From Chlorocebus sabaeus (Eukaryota > Chordata > Mammalia > Primates > Cercopithecidae): a DNA stretch of 64,000 bases. Positions 14,641-25,935 of the stretch are shown here, in pieces. The stretch spans positions 120,791,234 through 120,855,233 of the forward strand of contig NC_132911.1 of assembly GCF_047675955.1 (NCBI RefSeq), written 5' to 3'. How positions within the stretch are numbered: position 1 is the stretch's first letter; every line of letters begins with the position of its first letter. The notes under the pieces are model-generated. The model saw nothing but the letters and a program-made list of their open reading frames with translations. It was not told where the DNA came from and did not search any database. Made by a program: the position numbers and the translations under genes.

Positions 14641-15524
14641 GTAATAACTACCTAAAGGTCTTTAAGAATGAAATGCATGCATGTTTGTGTGTGTTTAAGT
14701 TGTTATGATTTTAGTGCACTGGAGAATCTGATATTGTTTCTAAGTGATTAGATTTACTCAATTTGGAGGGCATAGTATTATAAGCCTCATGGCCCTTCCT
14801 GTGGACTTTGTATACAGTGGTTTCATTTTGAGTCAACATGGAACAAAAGAAAGAACACCACTGTTGGAGTCTAAGAATCCAAACTCTAGCATAGACTCAT
14901 GAATTTGGGCATGTTTTATCTTGTCTAGTTCCTAGAGTTTTCATTTATAAACTGGGAATAACTACTTTTGACTTGCTTACCTCAGAGGAGATAGTATTAT
15001 AAGGCAAGTGTGCTTTGAAAGTTGTTATATGCTATGCAGATGTATAGAATCGTTATTTCAGGGGGCATCAATGTCATAGCCACCACTATCACTAACACAT
15101 TGATAATATTTAAATCTTTATCACCAACCTCAGTCTCCCCCTTGATCTCAGATCCATATTTTCAATGATCTGCTCAATATCTCCTTAAGTGTAATTACAG
15201 GCACATCAGTTCAATATGTCTTAAGTGATACTTGTCATCTTTTGAACCTGCTCTTTGTACTCTACCATGGTTAATGACACCGCTATATTTCTTGTCACTT
15301 AAAACAGAAATCTAGTAATACCCGTTACTCTTTTCCATCCTTCATATCTCATTAAAAGAGTAAAATCTGTTTATCTGCCTCTATAAAATTGCTTGATTCT
15401 ATTTGTTTCTCTCCATTATCACCTGTGTTCTAGGTTAGGACCCTTGTCATTGTGGGAGAAACAAATGGTACATGCTTTACAATGAATGTCTTGGAATTCT
15501 GCATTATTTTTTTTTCTTTAATAG

Positions 15525-15578
15525 GTCTATAGGGAGAAAACCAACAGCAACAGTCAGTACTCTCTAACCAGCAAGTGA
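15525..15578 (+). CDS. Candidate terminal coding exon with stop
   Basis: A long pyrimidine tract 'atttttttttctttaatag' ends at 15524. Phase 0 then gives VYREKTNSNSQYSLTSK and TGA at 15576-15578. About 12 of 17 codons end in G or C. The acceptor phase matches the donor phase of the exon at 14584-14640. Joined, they would form a charged, serine- and asparagine-rich C-terminus. AATAAA occurs 59 bp and 324 bp after the stop, giving a plausible short 3' UTR. The gene is unnamed, and upstream exons were not found in the first 14.5 kb. Transcript data would settle whether this is a real gene end. Confidence 0.58.
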   Translation, partial: VYREKTNSNSQYSLTSK

Positions 15579-15636
15579 ATTCGTGCCTTTATGTAGTGGA
15601 AAAGTTACAGAAAGAAGTTAATATCTAATTTTAGTG

Positions 15637-15642
15637 AATAAA
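15637..15642 (+). terminator. AATAAA polyadenylation signal (proximal)
   Basis: A canonical hexamer lies 59 bp after the TGA of the candidate terminal exon. The downstream sequence is only weakly U-rich. Confidence 0.45.
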
Positions 15643-15901
15643 CTCAATTTCTATAACTAATATAATCTAGCAAACACAACTTCCTATAACAAAAAGTAGT
15701 GAGCAAAGACATATGATCACAAACATAGTAAACAAGCTTACAGTAACCTTGAAATTAAGAATTACAATTCATTGGAAAGAAATATGTCTTTCTGGTTAGG
15801 AAGCAAAATATTACTGGAAATCCTCCTCCCTCTTTTAGCTAACTGGGCAGAATCTCAAGTTTATAACAATAATATATGAAGTACTATAGGTTTAACTTTT
15901 C

Positions 15902-15907
15902 AATAAA
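15902..15907 (+). terminator. AATAAA polyadenylation signal (distal)
   Basis: A second canonical hexamer is followed by a T-rich stretch, 'ctttctttataattctttt', that suits a downstream element. It would give a 3' UTR of about 350 bp. Confidence 0.45.
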
Positions 15908-16195
15908 CCTAATTCTTTCTTTATAATTCTTTTATGAAAATGAGCTTGCAAATATTTCTTAGTTTCTTCCATATTTTTATAACAGAGCATAGATTTCTAG
16001 TCCAGTGCTTTGCAGTCTCAAGGACTTTCATACCAACAGCTTTCCTTCCTCTTGAGAGTTCTCATAAAATGTCATTGTGATATGTGCTTTGTGGCTTCAA
16101 CTGCAATTTTAATCAAGTTCAAATCAAAGTTTGGGTGAGTTTACAATTTTCTCTTTTTACATAGTCTTTTATTGGACTGTTTAAATCACCTTTTT

Positions 16196-16580
16196 ATTGG
16201 TTTTCTCATCTTCAGCTTCACCTTTCTCTAGTCCATTCTTCATATTGACACCTATGACCTTTGTAGAATGCAGATGTAATCAAGTCAGTTTCATATTTCA
16301 GACCCTTCAGTGGGATTTGAAACCCTATAACATGCAAGCAGAATACCTTGATAGGGTGTACAAGTTTCTCTATGATCTGGTCTCTCTTGTGTCACGTTTG
16401 TCTAGTCTTTTTCCTGTCCCCTCTGTCTCAGATATCTCATAATCCAGCCTTTCGGACTACTTGTAGTTATTCGGATACACCATATGGGTTTGTGTCTCCC
16501 TGTACCTTTACCTAGAATTTCCTCTTTCATTACTTTCTCTTGCCCTCCAACCTTGGTGAAATCCTGCTTTCTTCTTCCTC
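16196..16580 (+). repeat. L2 LINE fragment, sense
   Basis: 'ctctatgatctggtctctct', 'ctttacctagaatttcctc' and 'ttggtgaaatcctgctttc' follow the order of the L2 3' portion. Diverged, with no coding capacity left. Confidence 0.7.
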
Positions 16581-18300
16581 TCTCTTCTTTTCTCTCTCTC
16601 TTTGGTATTTAAACAAACTTTCATTCTGAAATAATTTCAGACTTTAAAAAGTTACAAAATAGTACAATTTTCTGTACCCCCTTTAGCTAGAGTTCCTTAG
16701 CTTTCTAGCTGCTGTTCAGTTTTACTATATCATGCCACATATGCCAATAAAATTTATTCTAAGCCTTTCCTATCAAAGCATCCAGGTGACACCATCTTCC
16801 AAATATTTTTGGTTAAATAAATGTCTCAAGAGGAGAAGTCTATTTTTCTATATTTACTGAAATTGAAGAGCTAGAGTTTTTCCCTTTGGGAAGGCAAGAC
16901 AACCAAAGGTAATCAGATATGAAATTGGTTCCTTCTGCCTTTTCTTGGCTTCAGAAATTTAAACTGCAGCGAATTTCAAGAAACAGTTACTCATCAAAAT
17001 GAATGAAGAAATTGCAGAGCTCTCTGCCACAGTCATCATACCTCCATATTCTGATTATCTAAAGAAAGAGGGAGAAAAAGTAGAGTGGGAACTTCCAGGA
17101 AGAACCAGGCTATTATTAAACACAGGAAGTATTCTTTTTCTCCAAAACACACCAATTCCAGTTTTTAGGTTGGGGTTCAGTTACTCTTTCTTCTGTTCTT
17201 TCAACTAAACTACATGTCACACTCTTTTTTAATCATTACCTTATTTATCTGTCTCCACGGGACTCTGATTTCTTCAAGGAGAAATAGTCCTTTTTTTTTT
17301 TTTTTTTTGGTGGCACCTATTAAAGTGCCTGGCAAAGAGAAGGAATTAATGATGTTTGTTGACTGACTGACTAACTGCATGATGAACTAAATCAATAAAG
17401 TGTAGCAGCAATTAGCAAAGGTGATCTTGACATTTGCAAAATGTCTTTAGAAGGGACATTTCAGCATTAAAAGAAGACAAGATCTCTTGTGATGACTCTT
17501 GGTAGAGTATGTTCCATTTCTCTAAATCTTGGCTGACATAGGTAATTATAAAACTTTTGAAGACCTACTGGAATGTTTTTGGGGTCTGCAAAGTTATTAG
17601 CAAATGTAACTCTTGATAGACCACCTGTTTACACTCATGCATCTTGGGATATTCTCCCAGGTTACTCCTTTCTGAACTCTCCTATGTGACCTGAGTATGG
17701 GCCACTGGCAATCTATTCACCCAATAAAGATTATGCCTCAGAATCCCGGGAGGAGCTTGTTAATAATACCAATGTCAGGGCTCTTGCTCATAGTGACAAA
17801 GGGAAGGCCTTAATGGAAATTTCAATGTTTTTGCACTTCAAGCTTCTGATTCTTTTCATCATTCTAAAAAGAAGAAAAAAATATCTTACGGTTGCTTATA
17901 TAGGCACTTTTATGCTTATTTTCTCTAATCAGTAAAACAAGGTACTTTTTCAATTGAACTTTTTTGATGTCTCTTTCCTTTAACCTCTTAATTTTCTCAG
18001 TAAGAGTGAAGTGTATCTCAATTTGTATTCATTTCTTGTCTATTTGATTAATACTCTATGCTGTTGGCATCGAATTTTGGTTTTAATCTAAGGTCTATGA
18101 TCTTTGGATGCAAACCTATAAGAATAAGAGAAAAACTGATATGAAGAATATGGCTACTTTATTTCATCATCTGTGAGATGCATATCTCTCCTATCTTAAA
18201 ATCTCTGAAACTGGGATGCACTTTTTAATTGATGGCATTTTATATTATCTCTCAGGGAGGCAGCAGTTGTGAAGTGGTTGGTATAACCTGTACATGCATT
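16581..18300. other. Mostly unannotated, with an L2 3' end
   Basis: The segment near 16600-16740 resembles a decayed LINE. An L2 3' end is annotated at 17240-17385 and a T18 run lies at 17291-17308. Nothing else is supported. Confidence 0.4.
17240..17385 (+). repeat. L2 3' end, sense
   Basis: 'taaagtgcctggcaaagaga' then 'gatgtttgttgactgactg' matches the L2 3' terminus with its degenerate tail repeats. A poly-T run interrupts it. Confidence 0.6.
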
Positions 18301-18304
18301 CAAG

Positions 18305-18565
18305 ATGTCAGCATCGAAACTTGTTGAATGGATGTCAACAGCTTGGAAAAAAATCCTGGAGACAGAAGTGGATCACTCTTTTGAATCACTAGAAACCACT
18401 TGTTCAGATATTGGCAATCTTTCTAGAGCAAGTCAAAGACGACTAGCTGTACATAATTGCATAACTATGTTAAGAAGACCTAAAGTAAAGTTGGTTTTTG
18501 GTACGGATTTTAGAAAACACTTTATTATCAACTTCATCATTAGCACTTTTTGTGGCACAGATTGA
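18305..18565 (+). other. Short open frame with weak pogo/Tigger-like look
   Basis: An 86-codon frame starts at ATG 18305. Its residues 6-17 (LVEWMSTAWKKI) followed by an acidic stretch resemble the tail of pogo/Tigger-type DDE transposases. I could not identify the rest of such an element. It may be a transposon scrap or chance, and I do not call it a gene. Confidence 0.2.
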
Positions 18566-18904
18566 TACTGTGTAGAAGAAGTTGGATATTAAAGACTCAG
18601 TGAAAAAGTGATGAAGATTAAGACTGAATTTTAGAGAAATGTCAGGAATACCTCAACCAGTTTATTTCTCTTACATTTTCCTTTTCATGTATGCAGAAAA
18701 GTAATTTATGATAAAAATCTATGATTAATTAAGCCAAAACTATTCCTGCAATAAATGTAATATAAAAATTCTAAGTGATAAGACAGTCTTAGGTTATAGT
18801 TTAATTAGCATGATTTTTTTTCTTTCTTTCTTAGAGGTTCCACAGTAATGGAGTTTCTTCCCATTGATGGATAGATTCCATGAAATGAAGTAATGAAAAT
18901 TCTA
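18566..18904. other. Unannotated stretch
   Basis: AT-rich sequence with no recognisable gene or repeat. Confidence 0.4.
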
Positions 18905-19045
18905 GTCCTACTGCTTGCTTCCTAAGTGCCAGACACTCTTCCAAGCAAGCCACATGTATCAACTCATTTAGTTTCCACAAAACCCTGTGAGATAGGTGCT
19001 ATTGCTGTTCTCATTTTACATAAAAGGAATGAAGTCACAGAGATG
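18905..19045 (-). repeat. MIR, antisense
   Basis: 'taagtgccagacactcttcc', 'caactcatttagtttccac' and 'ctgtgagataggtgctat' are the reversed MIR 3' half. Confidence 0.85.
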
Positions 19046-19058
19046 TGATTCTGACTTT

Positions 19059-19139
19059 TGGCTACTTTCTAGATTTTTTTTTTTTCTTTTTTCCCCCCCA
19101 TGTTGCTGTGTCCATGCATGTGGCTACTTTCTAGATTTT
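19059..19139 (-). mobile_element. Tiny retroposed insertion with 19-bp target duplication
   Basis: A perfect 19-bp direct repeat beginning 'tggctactttctag' at 19059-19077 and 19121-19139 flanks a 43-bp insert at 19078-19120. Read on the - strand, the insert is a short unique segment followed by a G-run and an A-rich tail. TSD plus 3' A-tail is the mark of L1-driven target-primed insertion, here of a severely 5'-truncated transcript whose source I cannot name. Confidence 0.7.
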
Positions 19140-19275
19140 AAAACCATGACATTCCTCTCTGACACTCAGTTCCTCATCTGCAAAGTGGGCATCATAAAGC
19201 TCATCTCATAGGTCTGTGGTGAAGATTAAATTAGCTGATATGTTTATATTATGTTATGTCACTTAGCACTTCAAA
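19140..19275 (+). repeat. MIR, sense
   Basis: 'cagttcctcatctgcaaagt' followed by 'tctgtggtgaagattaaat' matches the sense MIR core and 3' half. It is a separate element opposite in orientation to the MIR at 18905. Confidence 0.82.
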
Positions 19276-19312
19276 AGGTTTAAGTAAGACAATTCCAAAA
19301 GTTATGAATTCT

Positions 19313-19605
19313 GTGTCTTTTTTCTTTTTTTTCCACTGTGTTGTCCAGGCTGGAATGCAGTGGTATGAACACAGTTCAGTGCAGCCACCACTTCCTTGGG
19401 CTCAGGTGGTCCTCCCGTCTCAATCTCTTGAGTGGCTGGGATTATAGATGGCATGCCACCACACCTAGATAATTTTCTTATTTTTTGTAGAGGTGGGGTT
19501 TCGCCATGTTTCCCAGGCTAGTCTTGAATTCCTGGGCTCAGGTGACCCACCTGCCTTAGCCTCCCAACGTGCTGGAATTAAAGGTGTGAGCCAATGTACC
19601 TGGCC
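19313..19605 (-). mobile_element. AluJ-like, antisense
   Basis: A diverged reversed Alu with 'tgggctcaggtggtcctccc' and 'ctgggctcaggtgacccacc', AluJ-type features. An 8-bp target duplication 'tgaattct' lies at 19305-19312 and 19606-19613. Confidence 0.92.
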
Positions 19606-19616
19606 TGAATTCTCTT

Positions 19617-19942
19617 TTTTCTTTTCTGCTTCTTTTTCTTTTCTTTTCTTTTTTTTTTTTTTTAGACAGAGTCTTGCTTTGTCGTCCAGGCTGGAATACA
19701 GTGGAGTGATCTCGACTCACTGCAACTTTTGCCTCCTAGGTTCAAGTGATTCTTCTGCCTCAGCTTCCCGAGTATCTGGGATTGCAGGTGTGGGCCACCT
19801 TGCCTGGCTAATTTTTGTATTTTTGGTAGAGACACTTTCGGCATGTTGGCCAGGCTGGTCTCGAACTCCTGACCTCAGGTGATCTGCCTGCCTTGGCCTC
19901 CCAAAGTGCTAGGATTACAGGAGTGAGTCACTGCACCCAGCC
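19617..19942 (-). mobile_element. AluS-like, antisense, in the target duplication of the older Alu
   Basis: The poly-T head is followed by a well-preserved reversed Alu. Its target duplication 'tgaattctctt' at 19606-19616 and 19943-19953 includes the right-hand duplication of the preceding AluJ. The younger Alu therefore inserted at the same target motif. Confidence 0.93.
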
Positions 19943-19953
19943 TGAATTCTCTT

Positions 19954-20894
19954 CCTTTTACTAATTAAAATATTCACATCGTAGTCAATGTTGGTTGCCT
20001 GGATGGCTTTTCTCTTGAGCCGTAAAAGGATTATTTTGTTCACATATCTAGCACCTCCACCAAGTAGCCCATGTGTCTCAGGATAAACTAACCAATCAGA
20101 ACTCTAGCAGTGACGTTTAATTATTTTAAGCTTCATTGTACTATTCTCCTTGCCAACGATGGGTTCAGGAACCCAGGGCTAAGCCAATTGGATCATGACA
20201 TTTCCTCTAAGAACAAGGAAATGGCATGGGCATTTGACCCAATGGGGTATAAAGATAAGTTGGTGGGTACTTCTAGAAAAGGATGCAGTTATAGGAAAAT
20301 ATGTATGTTTCCAGACTGTGAAGCCCAGCACTGCCACAGTAAGGAACACATCTAAAACAGCTATAGAGAAACAGACAACTGGGGCTACGAAGGTAAGTCA
20401 ACTGCAAAACGCACCACAATTTTGAATTCCCAGTTGTTAAACCGAGTCAATTCTTTATTGTTTAGACTAACTTGAATTGAAATTTCTGTTTTGTGTAGCT
20501 AAAAGCATCCTAGAATCGTAACAGAACAAATATCTCTAATTACTTTGGTAGTATTTTTTCCAGGCCCTCTACTCTGCACTTGGTGTACATTGGATGCATC
20601 CTGACATACTATCTTCATTTTAAAGTAAGGAAATGGAGCACAGACAAGGAGCGAACACAGAATTTTCTTTTCTTTTTGCTTCTCAGTGACCTTAACCACC
20701 CTATCTTTCTTAACCTTATATCTGGTACAATTTTTTAAAAATCTATTTTTTAAGATTCACTTTTACCCCTTTTCACAATAATCCATGGTCATTATAGAAA
20801 AAGTAGAACATACAGAAGCAAAACTGAATATAAAAACAATTCATATTTCCACTTTCTTTAAATAACCGCTGTTAACATTTGGTGCATACTTTTT
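19954..20894. other. Unannotated stretch
   Basis: No gene was recognised. The A/T-rich part at about 20740-20880 may be a decayed LINE. Overlapping open frames at 20110-20425 lack coding bias. Confidence 0.4.
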
Positions 20895-21500
20895 AATTAT
20901 ATTTTCTTTTTCAATTTTTATTTTAGATTCAGGGATATATGTGCAGGTTTGTTACAAAGATATACTGTGTGATGCTGTGGTTTGGGGTACGACTGACCCT
21001 GTTACCCACATAGTGAGCGTAGTGAGCAGCCCTTGCCCCTCCCTGTCTCCCTCCTCTAGGAGGCCCCAGTGTCTACTGTACCCGTCTTTATGTCCATGTG
21101 TACCCAGTGTTTCACTCCCAAATGTAGGTGAGAACATGTGGGATTTGGTTTTCTGTTTCTGCATTAATTTGCTTAGGATAATGGCCTCCAGCTGCATCCA
21201 GGTGCTGCAAAGAACATGATTTCATTATTTTTTATGGCTGCATAGTATTCCATGGTATATATGTATCACATTTTCTTCATCCAGTCCACCATTGTTGGGC
21301 ACCTGGGATGATTCCATGTTTTTGCTGTTGTGAATAGTGCCGCAATGAACACATGGGTACATGCATCCTTTTGCTAGTACAATTTCTTTTCCTTTGGGTT
21401 TATACTCAGTAATGGGATTGCTGGGTCAGATGGTAGTTCAATACTTAGTTCTCTGAGAAATCTCCAAACTGCTCCCCACGGTGGTTGGACTAATTTACTG
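20895..21500 (-). mobile_element. L1P 3' end, antisense, 5' truncated
   Basis: Reversed L1 3' UTR and ORF2 end: 'tatatgtgcaggtttgttac' at the left, 'gcatagtattccatggtata' in the middle, and 'tgctgggtcagatggtagtt' near the right. It is less diverged than the L1 at 11105, consistent with a primate-specific L1P subfamily. About 600 bp remain. Confidence 0.93.
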
Positions 21501-21780
21501 TTAAAATATTGTTCGTGGTGGTTTGTTTTGTGCCAAAAATATCTATCTTAGCAGAAACTGTTTTCACCTAAATATTTAATCTTGTTTCATTTTATTTACT
21601 TTAATATCTTCCTCCAAAGTCATTTTTTGTAAACTGCAGAGTCATCTGCAGCTTACTGTTGGTGAAATTGATACCATGGGTATCAAACTGTACTCAGGCA
21701 GGTAATGAGTGAAAGGATCAGGGTATGGGAGAAAAACCCTAAAGTGCAGGCGTGGTGATAGATGTTGAGGGCACGGTGAA
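21501..21780. other. Unannotated spacer
   Basis: No gene or repeat was recognised between the L1 tail and the MLT1A LTR. Confidence 0.4.
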
Positions 21781-22153
21781 TGTATTAGTCTGCCAAGGGT
21801 GCCATAACAAAATACCACAGACTGAGGAGCTTAAATAACAGAAATATTACAGTTGTGGTTGCAAGACCAAGATCAAAGTGTGGGCAGGTTTAGTTTTTCC
21901 TGCAGCCTCTCTCCTTGGCTTGCAGATGGCTGTCTTCTCACTGTGTTCTCACATGACTTTTCTCAGTGTGCAAGCATCCTTGGTGTCTCTTCCTCTTTTT
22001 GTGAGGACATTAGTCAGGTTGGATTAGGGTCCTACCCTAGTGGCCTCATGTAACCTTAATTGCCTCTTTAAAATCTGTATGTCCAAATACAGTCATGTGG
22101 GGGCTAGGATTTCAACATATGAATTTTGGAGGACTGCAGTTCAGCCCCTAACA
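21781..22153 (-). mobile_element. MLT1A-like LTR, antisense
   Basis: It starts 'tgtattagtctgccaagggt', contains 'ctctccttggcttgcagatg', and ends 'tcagcccctaaca', the reversed MLT1A LTR. No internal region is attached. Confidence 0.9.
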
Positions 22154-23559
22154 AAGGGAAATAGTGGGGCTCTGGTGATCTGGAGAATGAACATTCTCTT
22201 GTCCTTTTGATGGAGACCCTCCACTATTTGGCCCCCATTAATTACTGCCACAAGGAAGGAGGACTTGGCATTGACAGGTCTGCCTTCTCAATTCACATTT
22301 GGAATACAAGTTTTTAAATAAAGTCTTCCAATTTCAAAAATTGTCACCTAATAACAAAAATATGTGTCTGTGGCTAGCTTGTCTGTTTGTGAAGTCTGGA
22401 TTAAATAGGCAGTAATTGCCGATTCACAACAATGGCTTGTTCTGTTAGCATTTTCTGCTCTTCTCATGCTCTCTCTCCTCCTCTAGGTACTATTTCACTG
22501 CAAATAGTCACAGGATGTTGGAGTTGGACTCAAGTAGTAGCCCAGCCTCAGTCAGACATGGGTCAGAAGTCACTTAGTTGTCATTAGTTATCTTCTGAGT
22601 CCCTGAGATAGAATTAAGTCAAGTTTTGAGAAGTCAGCTATTCTTCAATAGACTTATTAACTGTAATTGGTTCCACTAAGATAGAAACATATAGTTATAT
22701 TTAAAGAATCAATAGTCTCAGTCAATTATTAAAGTAGGTCAATAGCTACTGAGAGTGCAAGGACTAATACCATGTATGCAGTGATCCATACCCTGCTTTA
22801 ATTATAATTGGTCTAGGTCTTTAAAGCACAGGGCACTGTCTAGATGAAGTATGTAATGACTCCCTAATGATGAAAAGTAATGTGTATATACAGAAACAGC
22901 AAGAAAGAACCAAATGACTAAAAGAGAAAAAAAAAAAAAAAGCTGATCACAGAAAATGCACTTTCAAAGAATTTTAAGGTTGAGAAGATATTTCTTTCTT
23001 TTTATCTCAGTTTAGTGGTCTTGGCTGAGTCCCAGCGCTTCAGGGTTTTCGGGTATCAGAAATTTAACCAGGTAGGTGGTTAGAGAGAACAGTTTAGAAG
23101 ATCCAACAAAAGGCAGTTGACGGTTGCTCAGGTAAGGATAATGATCATGATGATGTGAAGGAGAAGAGCAGACAATTTGAAACCAAGTGAATGTCGTGTG
23201 ATAGGACCTACTAGAATAATATAGAGTTCAGGACTCTGAATCAACAGATAGGATTGATAGAGAAAGTCTTAGTTTGGGAGAAACTGTAAGAAGTGTTGAG
23301 TCAGGACTAGAGAATGAGCCTGTTTTGTTTTTGGTTTTGGTTTTGTTTGAACTGGAGCACCAGAAGAGAAGAAAAAGCACTAGGAAGTTTGACTTGATGC
23401 CCAGACCAGGCAAAGACAAGAGCTCGGGAAAAGGATCTGATCTTGCAGTTGGAAGGAAAGGAGGCTAAGCAGTTTTCAGGAAAAGCAGGCAGAAACCAGA
23501 CAAGTGATTACAAAGTCATTGGTTGCCAAGTGCAAAATAGAACCTGTATTGTGACCATG
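22154..23559. other. Unannotated stretch with one weak exon-like block
   Basis: No repeat was recognised apart from an A17 run near 22927-22941. A weak exon-like block at 22487-22577 is annotated separately. Confidence 0.4.
22487..22577 (+). other. Weak exon-like block
   Basis: A strong acceptor 'ctctctctcctcctctag' ends at 22486. Reading from the second base there are 29 open codons rich in Ser, His and Arg up to TAG at 22575. A possible donor lies at 22562. The phase does not follow the donor at 14641 and GC3 is not raised, so this is only a candidate. Confidence 0.2.
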
Positions 23560-24415
23560 GCTAAAAGACATCACACCACTGGAAATAGAAATGAGTAGCT
23601 CCAGAGGGACATCTCTTCTCCATTGTGGCAGAAATCATGATCCTTCCCGAATATTCTATTTGCTTTCCCCATACTTCCCAGGTTCCTTCCAATTAGAATC
23701 ATGTGACTCCTTTTGGTCATTGAAAAGAGAGCAAAAAATAGCATGTGTCTCTCCCAAGTGGAGGCAGTGAAAAGTGCATGCACTTTACCCCTTGTAGTGG
23801 ATGCTATGATACGCGGCCAGATCTGCTCTTCAGGACTGAGGTTCTGATTCCTCCCATTGCTGACAGCTCTCATCTGAGTTGGTCTCCTGGAATTATCCTC
23901 AGTAGAGGAGAGCCACTTTACTCAAGGTCATAACCTCTCTCTGGGGTCAAGACAGTCAAATGACTGGTTAATAAGGGATAATAAAGGCCCAGGTCCCTTG
24001 CCTTAAGGTGAGACAACTGTGAAGAACCAGTTTAGGTCCAGGACTCCTGTTAGATTGGCCAAGACCTTTGTTGTTACATCATAGTTCAACAATTGTCTGC
24101 TCAACCATTTTTGCACTCTCCCTGGCAGATGTCAATTAGAGTTCCCTTCCCAATAACCTTTCTGCATAGAAATCTTTATCTTGATCTGTTCTCCAGGTAG
24201 CCTGAGCCAGGACACCTTCCTTCTACTGATGTTTAGATCATGTAGCTACGAGATGGCAAAGAATGTTACAATCTGGATCTGTGGGTGGAACAGAGTCTTT
24301 GTGGACCTGCAGTATACATGCTGCATGAATCAGCAATAAGCCTTTATTATACTAAGCCAATGAGATTTGGAGATAATTTGCCACTAACACCTAACCTAGC
24401 CTATCTTGACTAATA
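23560..24415 (+). mobile_element. Old LTR-like relic, family unassigned
   Basis: The left part ('cattgtggcagaaatcatga', 'gtgactccttttggtcattg') and the right end ('actaagccaatgagatttgg', 'taacctagcctatcttgact') match the layout of an ancient mammalian LTR in sense orientation. The middle (about 23900-24240) is not clearly part of it and may be another insertion. Confidence 0.4.
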
Positions 24416-25734
24416 ATTACACTCACTGCGTCACCCATGTCCTTGATCCTCCTGGTGGGCTCCTCCTGCCAAGCAGCATCTGATCATTTGATTTCAGGCT
24501 ACTTTCAAGATAGCCTCACTGAGCTTTGCCGTCCCAAGATAAGAGCACAGAGATTAAGTAACAGAGTCCTTATATATTCAGTACTTCCCTAAAACTTGAA
24601 ATATTTTTGACTATAATTTTCTCTGAGAGTAACATAATGGATCTCTTTAATAGATGAGACCTCTTGAGGCCAATGAAGTACAGCAAGGCTCCTTTTTTTC
24701 TATTCCACACTTTGTTATTCTCCCAAAGCTGAGGTGGGAGGACAAGTGGAGAAGAGGAGAGGAATAAAGAAATTGGCCTCTTATTGTCTTATACTTGTGG
24801 AGTCTGCCAGTCAGCATTTCTTTCCAAAGTAATCCATGAAGAGAGGACTGGTACCACTTTAGGAAACCATGTTCCCCAAGTTGTGTAGTAAGACCAAACA
24901 GATGTTCCTGAGCAGTACATGTGGGACATGTATCTTTATGTATGATACATGTATCTTTATGTATCATACTTTATGTATCAAATTTGACCCTTGTATCACA
25001 TAAAAGAAGAAATCAGGAAAAACTTACAGTTTTATTAGAGTGTTGCAGAAAGATGCAACCATCTCTCTTTTACCCCAGTAGTTACCTCCTAATCTTCCTT
25101 GTACAGTCCATTGGTCAAACCAAGTTGTATTCTGTGAGAAATTCCATTTCTTCCCCTTAGGAAGCATCACTTTTACAGGCAGAAGTCTTGGCTTTTTGGG
25201 TCTTCTAATGTTTAATAAACCCCTGGACTTTTGTGTTTTTATAGGTGTGAACTGTCACTCTAAAGCAAGTGGGTGGGGAAGCTCAAATCCCTAAGTATAT
25301 CCTATAATTCCAGTATAGTCTCTCCATTAAAGGCTTATAACTAGTTTCTACATGAGCTACTTAAAATCAAGGACATCTTGCCTGAAGGAGTAATGAAGAA
25401 GTTACAGTCCTCATGTGAATGGAATTTTGACTCTATTTCTTGCAAAATTATAACCTTGCAATTATTGAGTTAAGGAGTGTTTGAACTCCCCTTCTTCCTG
25501 ATGACATTATAAAGGTTTGTATTTGTGTCTCTGAGGTATGGGAAACAAGCAATAACAAACCCAAAGAGATTAACTTTTTTTAAATGTTCAAATGCTTCCT
25601 TTGATGAGGTTCAGGGAATTAATTCTGTTTCTGGAACAGATAGGCACATAACAGAGAAAGAGAAATGGTTTTGACTACAAAATCTTCATTTTTTTCCCTT
25701 GGCTCTTTGACAAATTTAGAAAAAACTATAACAT
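24416..25734. other. Unannotated stretch with a minisatellite
   Basis: No gene was recognised. The only structured element is the 21-bp tandem repeat at 24926-24980. Confidence 0.4.
24926..24980. repeat. 21-bp minisatellite, about 2.6 copies
   Basis: Unit 'acatgtatctttatgtatgat'-type copies occupy 24926-24946 and 24947-24967, differing at one base, followed by a partial unit at 24968-24980. Confidence 0.9.
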
Positions 25735-25935
25735 CTTTATTGACCAGTTGCTATATGCCAGGAAGTTTATGTACTACCCTCTATTATTAAATACTCATGA
25801 CAACTCTGTTTTTTAGGTGGGAAAAACTAAAGATTAGATCTCTTAAGATCATACCATTATTAACAGTACTCAGCATAGTGAGGGTTTAAACTCAATCTCT
25901 TTGACCTCCTGACCTTCTACCCAATTCTTTTCATT
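25735..25935 (-). repeat. MIR, antisense
   Basis: 'gctatatgccaggaagttta' and later 'gatcataccattattaacag' then 'aaactcaatctctttgacc' follow the reversed MIR. Confidence 0.75.
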
